Shown here one piece after another: positions 32,603 to 50,023 of a DNA stretch of 64,000 bases; the stretch's first letter is position 1; every line of letters starts with the position of its first letter. The DNA comes from Bathynomus jamesi (lineage: Eukaryota > Arthropoda > Malacostraca > Isopoda > Cirolanidae). The position numbers and the translations under genes are program-made. Where the stretch lies: contig JAJOZX010009054.1 of the NCBI GenBank assembly GCA_023014485.1, positions 89,437 through 153,436 of the forward strand, in the 5' to 3' direction. Under the pieces are notes generated by a model, which was not told where the DNA came from, did no database searches, and worked only from the letters and a program-made list of their open reading frames with translations.

Positions 32603-35600
32603 TAGTGGTGGACCGGATATCCGCATCCGCATCATTTTTAACATCCGCATCCGCACTTCTGACTGCGGATATTACCCCTAATAAATTATGCAATTTACAA
32701 TTAAATTAGCTTATAAAGTAGCTTATAAGGCCCACTCATGCACAATTTAGGGTGGATCACTTTTCACTTTTTTTAAAAAATTATAGCTGGTCAAAGTTTT
32801 CCCATGATTTGGTTCAGTGGAAGTACACTGACACCATTTTTACCAAAATCGATCAATATTTAGGGGTCGCGCATCGACCTTGAAAATTTCAATTTTGGAA
32901 ATTTGGCCAAATTAAATTTTTTTTACTGAATAAAGATAAATCATCAAATGACCATATTTTCTGAATCCTCTCAGTGAAAGAAATCCTCTCAGATACTTAC
33001 CAAGTTGATAGGACAAGTGGTTTAGAAATTATACTCACCTTGAGATAGCATTAAAATTTAAAATACCTATTTGTCCCCGTACCTCCATATGCTGTCTGCC
33101 ATTGTCTGCTTTTTACGATAACATAAAACGAATAAGGAAAGATCAAATGTATTTGTATTAAAACGGTTTACCGATATCACTAAAGGCACTTACTCCGGTG
33201 CCCTAACTAGGTTCAAAAACTGTATGAATCGTGGTTAGAACACACGTCATCTTAAGGCGTGCGCCATGTACTCTCTCTGCTAACTCCCTTTCCCTCTGCG
33301 CTACGTCATCTTGGCAAGTGACGACTTCTTGAAGTCACCGAGTTCTTTCCGGCTCTTTTCCACGAGCTGAAGAAGACCCTGCAGCTGTGACTCGTCTTTT
33401 GTGACAGTGTTCGCGTAATCTTCTATCAGTTTTATCCCTCTCTCTGCCACGTCGTTGGTAACTTCAGATGCGAGATGACATTCTTCAGATCACAGTAGTT
33501 CTTATCTTGATCCCACTTATTCACCGGCAGAGTGAGCCACGTAGACGCGCACACCTGCAGGCCTGTGAACACGAACCACGATGACTCATCGATCAGGTCC
33601 GGAAGGATCGTCATGTCATCAACCGAGACGTTGTCATACGTGAAGTCCTCGGGCACAGCGAGGCGGCACAGCTTCTTTGCCATCTCGTGCTTCACAGTGT
33701 CTTCCACTTTGTCACTGCAGAGTGCGAAAACGACGGTCTGAGGCCTCAGATACCACAAGTGCCGCCTGATCACTGCCAGTGAAGCCTCTGCAATCTCGCG
33801 ATCCACAGCCCTGTACTGCAGAAGACGCTGGTACAACACAAGGTCATTCAGCGGGGCATCAGCTGCGACAGGAGCCGCCAGCCAGGCAGGTGCGTAGAGG
33901 AGTGCAGTAAATAGTACCACTCTCTGAAGTTTCTGTACAGCTCGTCGTCGAACTCCAGCTGACCGCTGAACATCAGGAGCTTCGTGTAGTAGATGATCTG
34001 AAACGAATACGCACTGTGATGTATAAATACCGATACCACTCCATATAAGTTTGTTTAATGGTAAATTATTATCTTATTTTTCTGGTAGGGACTTCAAATG
34101 GCTGTTTGCAGAAGACGATACAATATTTAACTTCTAATTCAAAATACCAACCTTGGCCATCCACCTCGCATGATGGTAGGCTCCTGGGCGCATGAAGTGT
34201 GTGCCACGACGTGGCTGGGCCCCGAGCACCAGGAGTGTAATCTCCGCCACTTCTCGGTAGTCTTCTCTGACAAGACCAGAAGCGGTGCCGAGGAACTTGA
34301 CTGCCTCATCTCGGAGCTCCATCAGCCACGTCACCTCCGCCAAATGCTCGATCTCCAGCTCGCGATAAGTCGAGAGGTCGAGCTTGTCCCACCTGAAAGG
34401 GGAGTTATGAAAATATTGCATGAAAACGACTGAAGTTTCCCTTTCGATGCTATTAACATCATTAGTAGAAGGACGCTGATATCAATTGCTCTGAAGGCAA
34501 AAAATCATTGGAGAGAAAACAAATGCGCCTTAGACTTGAAATTCACCTTCTCCTCAGATACTGGAACAAAGGTTCAGTTGGTGCTGTGGTTCTTCCAACG
34601 CGGTGATGACCACTGCCCCCACGACGAGCTCCATAACGTGATGGCGACAGCCCAGCTGGAAGAGCGGTTACCAAGCATGTTCTCCAGCCGGACCACCGCA
34701 CCCTGCACCCTCCCCGTATTGGAGGAAGTTGTGTCGAAGCACAGTCCAATCACGTTGTTCTCGCATCCCCAGTCTTTGAGAGCACGAAAGGTCGCTGGGC
34801 CTGGACAGACCGGTGCCGTCAGCAACAGTCGGAACGGCCAGCAACTTTCTTCTGTGCATTGGGGAGCTCGGAGATGAGAATCGCCTGGCGGTGCTCCAAT
34901 GATCCAAGAGAGTCCTGAAACGTATGTCATACATGCCAATCCATTATCGTCCACTGGAATATGTCAATCCACTGTCGTCACTGGAACATGTTAATTCACT
35001 GTCGTCCAAGGTGAGGGCGAAACTGACCTTGATTACTTTACCGTCCCAGTGGACGACAGCATGCCTCGGAGATACGAAGGATTCTGCACAGCTGTCGACA
35101 CTTCACAACGATGTGCCACTCTTCCACGGCGAGACGTTGTCCTTCGAGATACGAATTTGTCCAGGTCTGCGGGCGGATCTGCCGAACGTAGGACTGCCGC
35201 CACGACACTGCCACCTATGTGCGAAATTGAAAGGAAATTGACAAGGATGCGTATGGTTTTTATGTGACAAAATACTGATATATACACTGATATATACATT
35301 ACTGATATACACACACTGATTATTGGACATCCGGAAGCGATCAGCCACTTCAATAACAGCCGGTGCATTGAGGATGCGGTGAGGAAGGCTGATTGATACA
35401 GTTGATTCTCTCGGCTGTCGGTATGGTGGTTCTAGCTGTGATTCGGAGTTGCTCGATGATCTGCTTTCTATAGATTCATCGTCGCTCTCAGCTTCGGTTC
35501 CTAATTCGTTTTTGAGGTGCCTGGCTCATCACGAGATTGTTGTCTTGAGAGTTGCCGTTTCTCTTGACAACGAACACTTTATCATTCCCACTCATTGTTG

Positions 35601-36702
35601 TGCCTGGCGCAGGTCCCGTTGATCCTCATAAAATTTAATATCTTCTTGTTTGTTGTTGTCTGAGAGCAGTCGACTTTTCCGTATCTCTTCAATAGCATCG
35701 GGAGCTCCGATGTCCCAGAGCTTGTTCAGATTTTCTGAAAACTTCTCCCTGCCTTTTCCCGCGTCACTATCTCTCATCTTGCTCTTCTGCAGCGAGCGCC
35801 ACTCTTCCCACAGTAACTCCAGTTTCTTTCGCAGTACGCCTCGTGATCGTCTTTATACGTGCCATGTTCCAAAATGCCAGAACATTGGCCACCGTGTTTT
35901 ACGGCGGCCTTCCTGTCAGTAGTTTTCTGCTTGGCATAGAAGAAGTACTGGAGAACTTGATGGGTGGTTGGCAATTTGGCACCACCGATCGAGGAAGATG
36001 GCTGACCAATTAAGAAGAGTCCGTGGCTGACCTTAGAGAAGGTGGTGCTGTTGTTGCTGCTTTCTCTTTCCAGAATAAGTAACTTTCAGAGTCTTCCCAC
36101 TCCTGGTTGTTAACAGTTTACCATTGTACTAAAGTCTAGACTTATCAACAAGAATCAATTGACACAGTTGATCTGTAAAAAGCAACTGTGATTAGTAAAA
36201 ATATTGGTCATAGACATAGCGTGTGTGTGTAATTGGGATTTAGGATGCGCCAGCTACTGATGCTATGATTACGTCCATAACGGGGACAAATACAGTATTT
36301 TAAATTTTAATGTTATTTCTAGGTGAGTGTAACTTCTAAACCACTGTCCGATCAACTTGTAAGTATCTTCACATTTCATGTAAAGTATTATTATTAATGA
36401 ATAAACACATATAAACTCAAAATATAAATACCTGGTAACACAGAAAATTGAATGAAACTTGTTCATCGAATTTTCTGTGGCTGAAACTCTGAGAAAGTTA
36501 TTATTTTATCATAATGAAAACATTAATATTAATTTAATTCTTATGCATTGCCTGCATAATAGTAATAGCACGAAATTTGAAAAATTGTCATACAGTCATA
36601 ATTCTATATTATATGATAGATTAACTAAATATCCGCATCCGCGGATTGAAATTAAAGATCCGCATCCGCGGAGGTTGAAAACTGACATCCGTTCCACCAC
36701 TA
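32603..36702 (-). mobile_element. DNA transposon of the unnamed hAT-like family, copy 3 (left arm)
   Basis: Inverted termini TAGTGGTGGA(C/A)CGGAT at 32603-32618 and 36687-36702 are followed by repeated GGATGCGGAT/ATCCGCATCCGC motifs, probable binding sites. Both ends adjoin (TA)n. The transposase is on the - strand with four introns. Internal non-coding stretches are 32650-33300 and 36000-36650. The latter contains a strong hairpin at 36439-36479. Confidence 0.8.
33301..35990 (-). pseudogene. unnamed hAT-like transposase, multi-exon, frame-broken (copy 3, left arm)
   Basis: Exons lie at about 33301-33997, 34152-34392, 34547-34914, 35028-35214 and 35317-35990, with the same GT-AG introns as the right-arm copy. 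Single-base losses break it here: the AERG region reads out of frame after SHLKLPT (about 33467), exon lengths are 368 and 187 against 374 and 189 in the other arm, and the N-terminal exon shifts after RKAAVK. Core motifs FDTTSSNTG and PGAYHHARWMAK remain readable. Confidence 0.7.
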
Positions 36703-36755
36703 ATATATATATATATATATATAATATATATAATATATATATATATATATATACC

Positions 36756-36835
<80 letters not shown>

Positions 36836-36888
36836 TATATATATATACACACACACTGCATATATGTATATATACGGCTTATACTGTA
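36703..36888. repeat. (TA)n/(CA)n tract
   Basis: Almost pure TA with short CAG/CGG interruptions, then ACACACAC. Long tyrosine-isoleucine frames here are artefacts of the dinucleotide. Confidence 0.9.
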
Positions 36889-37619
36889 CAGGGTGTCCCA
36901 TAAGTCCGGATCATAGGAAAAATAATAAAAAAGGCAAAACAAAAGCTTTTATTTACAGAACGTGCTCAATATAGCCACCATTGTTTTCAATACACAAATT
37001 CAGACCGTCAGCAAGCACACGGTGAATGATGTCAGGAGTAATGGTGTTACATGCCCCAATAATGCGCTGCCGCAAATGTTAACACTCTTAATTTTCTCTG
37101 CGTATACCAGCGCTTTCAAGTGGCCCCAGAGATAAAAATCTAGTGGCGTGAGATCCGGCTTCTAGCTGGCCATTCCCAGGCTCTCGACGTCTATCCAACG
37201 ACCAGGGAATTGTTGGTACAGGTATTCCCTTACTTGGGTGCTGTACTTGGGTGGACAATCGCCGAAGAGACTTATTGGACTTCTGTTAAAATGAGCCAGG
37301 ATAGCAGTCGCTGTATCATCGTCAGTGGACCTCCTTGAAGGTCCACTGCGTGGTTTATCTTCTATGAATCCTGTTTCCTTCAACTTTGCAACAAGTCTGC
37401 TAACACAAACTCTGTGTTATTGGCTCGCGGTCTGGATGCAGTCTGTTAAATTCAGCAGCGGCCTGTCTTGACTCCGATTCCTATGAGTAGAATTATCTGG
37501 ATTCGTTCTTCTTGCTCACAGACATTAGGCCTGTAGAAAGAGAAAAATATGAATTATGGTTTGTAGAAATAGAAAAATATGAATTTCTCCTATGATGCCG
37601 GGACTTATGGGACACCCTG
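36889..37619 (-). mobile_element. Tc1/mariner-like element, internally deleted (left arm)
   Basis: Termini CAGGGTGTCCCATAAGTCCGG are flanked by TA on both sides, the Tc1/mariner target. The 731-bp interior encodes, on the - strand, pieces of the N-terminal helix-turn-helix and the C-terminal catalytic end of a transposase. Compared with the 740-bp right-arm counterpart it has extra frame breaks, one losing the segment around 37080-37090. Confidence 0.75.
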
Positions 37620-38936
37620 TATATTGTTATGTATGGGAATAATGTAATAACACTAATAAGGTTAATTAATTACTGGTTATAAATTAACCAACAAACAAAC
37701 GTGATCCTGCAAAAACGATACGAATTTGTATGAGTAAAAAATAAAATGAAATAATTTTAAGATCATTTCATGTTACGCGAACATTAAATTACTTTGCTCT
37801 TCGGATTGAAGTGGACCAGAGGTTCGCGTAGAAGGGTGTAAATCACGCTCGTTTTATCAGGAAACGAACGGTTGTTGATACCTCACGAGTGAATGATTGC
37901 TCAAAGGTATTTTTGTTTACCCTTTGGTTTCGCCTGAAGAATATCCTCGAGAAGAGATTTTAAATTTTAATTTAAAAATTTCTTTAAGAAAGTCGGGCAT
38001 AAGTGTCACGAACTTAAATTAGAAGAGAGAATTAGTGTCTCGAAGTTTACATAAAGCGAGTCCCGTGAAGATCCTGCGTCTAAAATGAAACAAAATTGGA
38101 TTAAAATCCTTTTGAACTTAACTGAAGTTCGTACCGAAAAATATTGTGTGTGGCATAACGTACCAGTCGTACATTGTTCCCCGACTTAAGCATAAGTTAA
38201 TCGAAAAGCAAAGGGGTTGGCTTAAAATAAAATAAGGCGTTCACAAAAGAAAACGCAAAATATAAAAATATATATTGTGTTAACTGTAAATAGTATGAAT
38301 GCGTTGTCTTAAATTTTGGTTACAAGGATTTAATCCCCGCAGAAGAAATATTTACCACTGTCAAAAGGAAGTAGGTAAACATTCTAATTAAGGTATGCAT
38401 TAGACATATTATCGTACGGTATTATACATAGTTAAAATGGTCAATTAACAGAGAGGCTTCAAATAATTCTTTGAAATTGTATTATATACAAAATACGGTC
38501 AAAGGCTGGGTAGAGAACCAACTGTACTCTAAGATAATCATCAAAATTGTAGTATGTATGCGTTCATTCACTTTAATGGTCTTGCGTATTACAATAAGCC
38601 TGTATTCAGTTAAATAATAAAATTGTAGATTAAAACTTGTATAACAGTCAAATTTAAGTTGCTTATGCATTTTACTGTCTTACTATGAAGATCATTCTTC
38701 GACAAATTTCATTGCTGTGTTTCATTTTGCATTGTAATTGGTTCGAAGTTTTTGTGATGAATATATTATTTTGTAAAAGGTTTTATAATTATACCCTACA
38801 CTGATTGACGAGAAATAAGAATATATAGTCAGTGATATATATAACCTTGGGTTAAATCTATATGATGTGGTTAAAGGAAAACAGGCTATAAATAAAAGTA
38901 TAATCATACCATAAAATAAAGAAATAAACCGTCAAA

Positions 38937-38940
<4 letters not shown>
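37620..38940. other. unassigned AT-rich sequence beside palindrome centre
   Basis: No coding frame above background, no termini and no known repeat could be recognised. It includes a moderately GC-richer stretch at about 37790-37930 (CGCGTAGAAGGGTG and neighbours). It is the innermost part of the left palindrome arm. Confidence 0.5.

Positions 38941-38978
<38 letters not shown>
38941..38978. repeat. (TA)n at the palindrome centre
   Basis: A TA tract of about 38 bp with essentially no unique spacer. The flanks GTCAAACGAT and, inverted, GCGTCATATACTG are the first imperfectly paired bases of the arms. Confidence 0.9.
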
Positions 38979-38980
<2 letters not shown>

Positions 38981-40327
38981 TATATGACGCTATTTCTTTA
39001 TTTTTATGGTATGAATTATACTTTTATTTTATAGCCTGTTTTCCTTTAAACCACATCATATAGATTTAACCCAAGGTTATATATATCACTGACTATATAT
39101 TCTTATTTCTCTGTCAATCAGTGTAGGGGTATAATTATAAAACCTTTTACAAAAATAATATATTCATCACAAAACTTCGAAACCAATTACAATGCAAAAT
39201 GAAACACAGCAATGAAAATTTGTCGAAGAATGACTCTTCATAGTAAGACAAGTAAAATGCATAAGCAACTTAAATTTGACTGTTATACAAGTTTAATCTA
39301 CAATTTGTATTTATTTAACTGAATACAGGCTTATTGTAATACGCAAGACCATTAAAGTGAATGAACGCATACATACTACAATTTTGAATGAATTATCTTT
39401 AGAGTAACAGTTGGTTCTCTACCCAGCCTTTTGACCGTATTTTGTATATAATACAATTTCAAAGAATTATTTGAAGCCTCTCTGGTTAATTGACCATTTT
39501 AACTATGTATAATACCGTACGATAATATGTCTAATGCATACCTTAATTAGAATGTTTACCTACTTCCTTTTTGACAGTGGTAAATATTTCCTTCTGCGGG
39601 GATTAAATCCTTGTAACCAAAATTTAAGACAACGCATTCATACTATTTACAGTTAACACAATATATATATTTTTATATTTTGCGTTTTCTTTCTGTGAAC
39701 GCCTTATTTTATTTTAAGCCAACCCCTTTGCTTTTCGATTAACTTATGCTTAAGTCGGGGAACAATGGTACGACTGGTACGTTATGCCACACACAATATT
39801 TTTCGGTACGAACTTCAGTTAAGTTCAAAAGGAATTTTAATCCAATTTTGTTTCATTTTAGACGCAGGATCTTCACGGGACTCGCTTTATGTAAAGCTTC
39901 GAGACACTAATTCTCTCTTCTAATTTTAAGTTCGTGACACTTATGCCCGGACTTTCTTAAAGAAATTTTTAAATTAAAATTTAAAATCTCTTCTCGAGGA
40001 TATTCTTCAGGCGAAACCAAAGGGTAAACAAAAATACCTTTGAGCAATCATTCACTCGTGAGGTATCAACAACCGTTCGTTTCCTGATAAAACGAGCGTG
40101 ATTTACACCCTTCTACGCGAACCTCTGGTCCACTTCAATCCGAAGAGCAAAAGTAATTTAATGTTCGCGTAACATGAAATAGATCTTAAAATTATTTCAT
40201 TTTTATTTTTTACTCATACAAATTCGTATCGTTTTTGCAGGATCACGTTTGTTTGTTGGTTAATTTATAACCAGTAATTAATTAACCTTATTAGTGTTAT
40301 TACATTATTCCCATACATAACAATATA
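38979..40327. other. unassigned AT-rich sequence, right arm of centre
   Basis: Reverse complement of 37620-38940 with many scattered one-base differences. Nothing coding or recognisable was seen. Confidence 0.5.
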
Positions 40328-41067
40328 CAGGGTGTCCCATAAGTCCGGCATCATAGGAGAAATTCATATTTTTCTATTTCTACAAACCATAATTCATATT
40401 TTTCTCTTTCTACAGGCCATAATGTCTGTGAGCAAGGAAGAACGAATCCAGATAATTCTACTCATAGGAAATCGGAGTCAAAGACAGGCCGCTGCTGAAT
40501 TTAACAGACTGCATCCAGACCGCGAGCCAATAACACAGAGTTGTGTTAGCAGACTTGTTGCAAAGTTGAAGGAAACAGGATTCATAGAAGATAAACCACG
40601 CAGTGGACCTTCAAGGAGGTCCACTGACGATGATACAGCGACTGCTATCCTGGCTCATTTTAACAGAAGTCCCAATAAGTCTCTTCGGCGATTGTCCACC
40701 CAAGTACAGCACCCAAGTAAGGGAATACCTGTACCAACAATTCCCTGGTCGTTGGATAGGACGTCGAGAGCCTGTGGAATGGCCAGCTAGAAGCCCGGAT
40801 CTCACGCCACTAGATTTTTATCTCTGGGGCCACTTGAAAGCGCTGGTATACGCAGAGAAAATTAAGAGTGTTGAACATTTGCGGCAGCGCATTATTGGGG
40901 CATGTAACACCATTACTCCTGACATCATTCACCGTGTGCTTGCTGACGGTCTGAATTTGTGTATTGAAAACAATGGTGGCTATATTGAGCACGTTCTGTA
41001 AATAAAAGCTTTTGTTTTGCCTTTTTTTATTATTTTTCCTATGATGCCGGACTTATGGGACACCCTG
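40328..41067 (+). mobile_element. Tc1/mariner-like element, internally deleted (right arm)
   Basis: CAGGGTGTCCCATAAGTCCGG termini with TA at 40326-40327 and 41068-41069. At 740 bp it is far below the 1.2-1.5 kb of a full element of this type. Mirror copy of 36889-37619. Confidence 0.75.
40422..41001 (+). pseudogene. Tc1/mariner-like transposase, internally deleted
   Basis: From the ATG at 40422 (MSVSKEERIQIILLIG) a helix-turn-helix region of about 85 residues reads through QRQAAAEFN and ITQSCVSRLVAKLKETG. After LAHFNRSP the frame jumps directly to the C-terminal catalytic end, WPARSPDLTPLDFYLWGHLK, in an overlapping frame (40603-41001). About 150-200 residues with the first catalytic aspartates are missing. 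WPxRSPDLxPxDFxLW is the classic region around the last catalytic residue in this superfamily. The remnant could at most bind element ends. Confidence 0.7.
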
Positions 41068-45384
<4,317 letters not shown>

Positions 45385-45546
45385 ATATATATATATAACC
45401 TTTAACCTTTGGTTAGCTTCCGCCCGAATTGTTTATTCTGACGAAGGTCAAGCTTTTCACTCCACCTTAGACCTACAGTTTAACGTGGAATCCGAACCAC
45501 GCCCATCAGTAGCTCAGCGTCTTAACCACTAGGCCACCTAGGGTAC
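45385..45546 (-). mobile_element. tRNA-derived SINE (right arm)
   Basis: Mirror of 32441-32602, with B-box-like complement near 45488-45499 and A-box-like complement near 45526-45536. One G is missing between the boxes relative to the other arm. Confidence 0.6.
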
Positions 45547-45849
45547 CATTTATCTACCAACCACTTTGTTTATTGTGTAGAAGGATGAACAGGATGAATA
45601 TATGTTAAATATTAAGTTTTATAGAGGCCAGTTCTTTGAAACTTGTTACGATCCTAAATGGTCAGGTGGGAGATAACTACACATTTTAAAACGACCACCT
45701 AGCCTAGTTTATTCTGGTCTCCGTGAAACTTAATATTTGATCTGTATATACAGAATATATCTCTCGGTGTATGTCTCATCTTCAATGTGAACAGTCCAGC
45801 ATGCTCTCAAAACTTATACACTACACTTACACTTACACACTACACACTA
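45547..45849. other. non-coding stretch with 132-bp inverted-repeat unit (right arm)
   Basis: The unit at 45607-45738 mirrors 32247-32378. Nothing else is recognised. Confidence 0.5.
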
Positions 45850-46445
45850 CAGAGATGGGCAGTAACGCGTTACATGTAACGACGTTACGTAACGATCGTT
45901 ACAAAAGTAACGAGTAACGGTAACGCCTGAAAGATTTTCAAAAGTAATGATGTAACGGTAACGCTTTGCAAATTTTTTATCAATGTAATGGATTTTTTCG
46001 TTACTCGTTACTCGATACTTGAATTTGAAAACATTGCCATTCCATTCATGAGGACTATTGAATGCAGTTCACTATTCCGTGTTAGTGGCAACAACTAAAT
46101 TTATATTTTCTAGGTCTCTTCATCTTTCCCAAAAATCATTGGGGTGCAAATTATTGTGCAATATATCGTTCTTAAGAGAACAACATTTATATAGTCAATA
46201 ATAGTAGCTATTAGAATTGATGTGGTATGGCTGCCATTTGTAAGTTTATCAGTAGTTTCAAAATACGTGTGAAGACATAAACAAATATAAAATGTAACTA
46301 GTTACTTGTAACGTCGTTACGGTAACGGTAACGGTAACGCTTTAAGGATTTTCAAAAGTAACGATGTAACGGTAACGCTTCAAGGATTTTCAAAAGTAAC
46401 GAGTAAAGGTAACGCCGACTAATTAATGTAACGGTGCCCAACTAT
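45850..46445. mobile_element. hAT-type MITE with GTTAC repeats (right arm)
   Basis: Mirror of 31545-32134. CAGAGATGGGCAGTAACG at the left end follows CACACTAC without the extra C seen in the other arm, so the duplication and terminus overlap by one base here. Confidence 0.75.
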
Positions 46446-46494
46446 GCACACTAAATAATCTTCAAAATTTTTTTTTTAAAAATGCCATCAACTT

Positions 46495-46896
46495 TAAGAG
46501 CCTTGGAGTCCCCTGGGAAGGGGACCATAAATGTTCCCACTTCTGGCTTCCCCGCTGCCGATGCCTCTGTCTGATTCACTTTTCTTAAACTGCTGCAAAT
46601 TTGTGGCCTTTTCTCAAATTTTCAATCTGTTGAACACCACCTCTCCTCCTCTAAACCTCATCTTCTTTTCCTCACTGAAATTAGGGTGTCTGGGACGACT
46701 GACAGCAACCCCTTTTCTGTACCCTCTTACTTTCTCTATACTCAATTTCATTCCAAAGGTGGATGTTGCGTATATGCACGCAATGACCTAACTTGTTCTC
46801 GTATTCCCGAACTCGAATCTTCCGAATTCTATACCCTTTGGCTACGGCTTACATGCCAATCTCAAACTAAATGCATCTGCGTTGTTTACTTTTCCC
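46495..46896 (+). pseudogene. non-LTR endonuclease start (right arm)
   Basis: Frames MFPLLASPLPMPLSDSLF to VDVAYMHAMT and SGTTDSNPFS to FYTLWLRLTC mirror 31095-31500 without residue changes that I can see. The frame shift near 46770 is common to both arms, so it predates the duplication or is a genuine lesion. Confidence 0.6.
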
Positions 46897-49790
46897 TGTA
46901 GCACAATTTTTGAGGATTGACATGATTCACAATTTCGGGACCAAGTTCGAATATCCTTATTCATTGAGGGCCAAAAGTATCTTGATTTAATGATACGAAG
47001 TGATTGCTTGATGCCTGGATGAGAAATATTATGAAATTGTTTGAAGATGGAAGATCGATGCTGCTTGGGAACAAAAGGACGGGGATATGGCGTGGATGTA
47101 TCGCAATATAAAGTTGTATTTTCTGGAAACGGGAACGGCTTGAGACGTGGGAGAAATTCTTGCGTTTCTTGATCTTTTTGTTGAGATTCCGCGATTGCTG
47201 ATAAATCGAAAGCGTCGATATGTACTGCGTTTACGTTGCGTGAAAGGCAGTCCGCTACGACGTTTTCGGATCCACAGATATGTATTACATCGCATACGTA
47301 TTCCGTGATGGCAGACAAATGACGTTGTTGTCGGTCTGTCTTGGCTCGTAAGGGACTCTTGTAGGCAGAAACCATCGGTTTGTGATCCGTGAAGAGTATT
47401 ACTTGACGACCTTCTAAAAATTGACGGAAATGCAGGACGGCTAGGTATGCTGCGAGTAATTCTCTATCGTATGCGGCGTACGCTTGCTGAGTTGTAGTTA
47501 ATTTCTTGGAAAAGAAGGCGATGGGAACTGGTTTGCTGTCGATTATTTGATGAAGAACTGCTCCAGCTGCTATTTGTGAGCAGTCCGTAACTAAATGAAG
47601 GATTGAGCTTGATGAAAGAGGATGACAAAGCGTAACGGCGTTCCGTAGTGCATCCTTGACATCTTGAAAGGCTTGAATTGCTTCGTCGTTCCACTGTAGA
47701 CTTTGCTTTTGACTTGAGTTCTGACGATTTCACTTAAAGGTGAGACTAAATCGGCGTAACGGGGTATCATATGGCGATAGAATCCCGTCATTCCTAAGAA
47801 TTCTGAGGCTTTGGTAATCTTGCGGTTGGGGAATATCTTGAATTTCGGAGACTTTGTTTACAGAAGGACGAATGCCTGCTGGGGAAACTTCATGACCCAG
47901 AAATTCAATTTTGGATTGCTGAAATATGCATTTTTCTAAGGAAATTCTTAAATTGTGTTCTTGAAGGATCTTGAATACGCGTTCTAAGTCTTTCAAATGG
48001 TCAACTGCGTTATTTGAATGGACTAAATATCGTCGAGATACACAAATACGCAGTCAACTCCTCTGAAAATTGTATCCATGAAGCGTTGAAATGTTGCAGG
48101 GGCGTTTCTCAAACAAATAGCATGTATAAATACTGAAATAAACCAAATGGAGTTGTTACAGCCGTTTTCTCGATATCTTCTGGGTGGACTGGAATCTGGT
48201 GATATGCTCTGACTAGATCGATTTTGCTAAAGCATGATTTTCCGTGCAGAGATGTTGACAGACTTCTTATATGAGGAAGTGGATATCTGTCCGGTTTCGT
48301 GACAGCGTTTAGGCTTCTATAATCACCACACGCCCGCCATTCGTCTGGTATCTTCTTCGGAACGAGGTGTAACGGTGAGGCCCATGGTGATTTTGAGGGT
48401 TCTATAATTCCATCTTGAAGTAAGTTGTTGAAAGTAGCCTTAGCTGAGGATAATTTATCGGGTGGAAGACGTCGAGGGCTTGCAAACACTGGTGGTGCGC
48501 TGCCAGTGTCGATGGTATGCTTGACAGTGTTGGTGGAAACTTTCTGCGGTTGAGCTGGTTTCAGTAGTGAGGAGTACTTGTCAAGCAGGTTCCTGATTTC
48601 TTGAGGTAATTTGTCGGTAGGGTTAATAGTGATGAGGTGAAGGTCTTTGGATTGCACAGGTTTAGTAGTGTCTTGAAGAGTTGTTGCTCTATCCTTCAAA
48701 ATGCCATGCTTGCAGTCCACAAGGATGTCATAATGGGATAGAAAATCGGCGCCGAGAAGTGGACTGGAGACTTGGGCGACGACGAATGTCCACCTGAATA
48801 TTCTTCGTAATTTAGGAATTGATATGTCCAGTGTTACTTCTCCGAATATTTCGAGCGGCTGACCGTTTGCGGTGGAAATCTTTACTGCGGTTGGGTGGAG
48901 TTGACAATCATTGACACAAGTTGGTGGTAAAATTGAGATGCTCGCTCCTGTGTCAATGATAAAATTGACCTTCAGACTTGCGATGCGAGCTGCGACTGAG
49001 ATCAGCGGCAGGCCGGACGTCGCGTTAATCACAGCCTGCTTATCTAGTTTTCCGACGTTCTCTTGATGGTGAGGAAGATCTTGAATTTGGGCGTGACGAA
49101 GGGAGCAGCTTGGCGTCATCTTATTTGGCCACTTGCACCATGGCCTGCAGGTCCTTGCTTGGGGGCCATAATAAAGGTGTGCGCGGCACACCACCGGCCG
49201 CTGATTCTCGCTGAAGGGTTTTAGGCAGATGGGGATATTCGTTCTTGGGCTTGTATTGGCTCGAGTTGACGTTGGCGCCGCGTAGCAGCTTTGTTGAGCA
49301 AACGGTATTAACTCATCGGCTAGTTTGCCGAGTTGAGTTAGCGTCAGCTCCTTTTGTGCTGCTACGACGGGCGCTATTGAGGATGGGAGCGCCGGATGAA
49401 TTTATGCTTCACCAAATCATCGCTGACGCCCACCTTCAGTGCCGTTTGGTGGATATCTTGAAGGAATTGGGAGGGCTTTCCAGTGAGAGGAGTGTTGGAG
49501 ATGAGTCGTTCGAAGAGTTCTGGCTTCGTCTTTTCGTAATGACTCACGATTTCTTCTTTAAATCGGTGTACGACTTGTTGGAGAGAGTTGCTGCTGAAAT
49601 TCGTGAGACGACTTCGGGGGGTAACGAGGCTAGAACATGGAAAAATTTGGTCTCTTCGGATGTTATTCTGGAAATGTGGAATTGTGCCTCCATGATGGAG
49701 AACCATCCTGCGGCCGACGCTTCAGAGAACGTGGGTGGCTTGATGGTGTGACATGGTGCACTCCTGATTCAACAGATTCCATCTTGCGGG
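46897..49790 (-). pseudogene. Gypsy gag-pol, frame-broken (right arm)
   Basis: Protease to early RT is one 361-residue frame here (49194-48109), including the C run that is short in the left arm. RT is then broken at 48110-48119 (one base lost before the LRNAP segment), again at the YLDD box near 48027, and twice more in the RT-RNase H linker near 47700 and 47810. The RNase H end and the integrase zinc domain read cleanly at 47375-46842. Gag breaks near 49390. Confidence 0.7.
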
Positions 49791-50023
49791 AATGTAATTC
49801 GGGTCTGCTGCTGCTTCGGTTCCGACCGGCTACTACGGGTGGGCGGCGAAGAGGCGTGGCTTCGGTTTGTTCCGCCCGGCGACTGAAGGATGCTGCTTCG
49901 GGTCACTCCAGGGGTCACCACTTGTAGGGTTCCTTCTTGCTACTACTTGTATTTGCCGGGAAGAATGAAGGATACGAGAGGCAGGCTATCTCTTTGCTGG
50001 GTATCTCTTCTAGGGGCCTCTCG

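Noticed and set aside
36621..36942. Long frames made of Tyr-Ile repeats, also at 41017-41347 and 13354-13560
   Set aside because: They are translations of (TA)n dinucleotides, not genes.
38900..39000. Centre of the palindrome as a transcription terminator or replication origin
   Set aside because: The symmetry extends for 25 kb and the centre is a TA tract. Nothing specific supports a terminator or origin.
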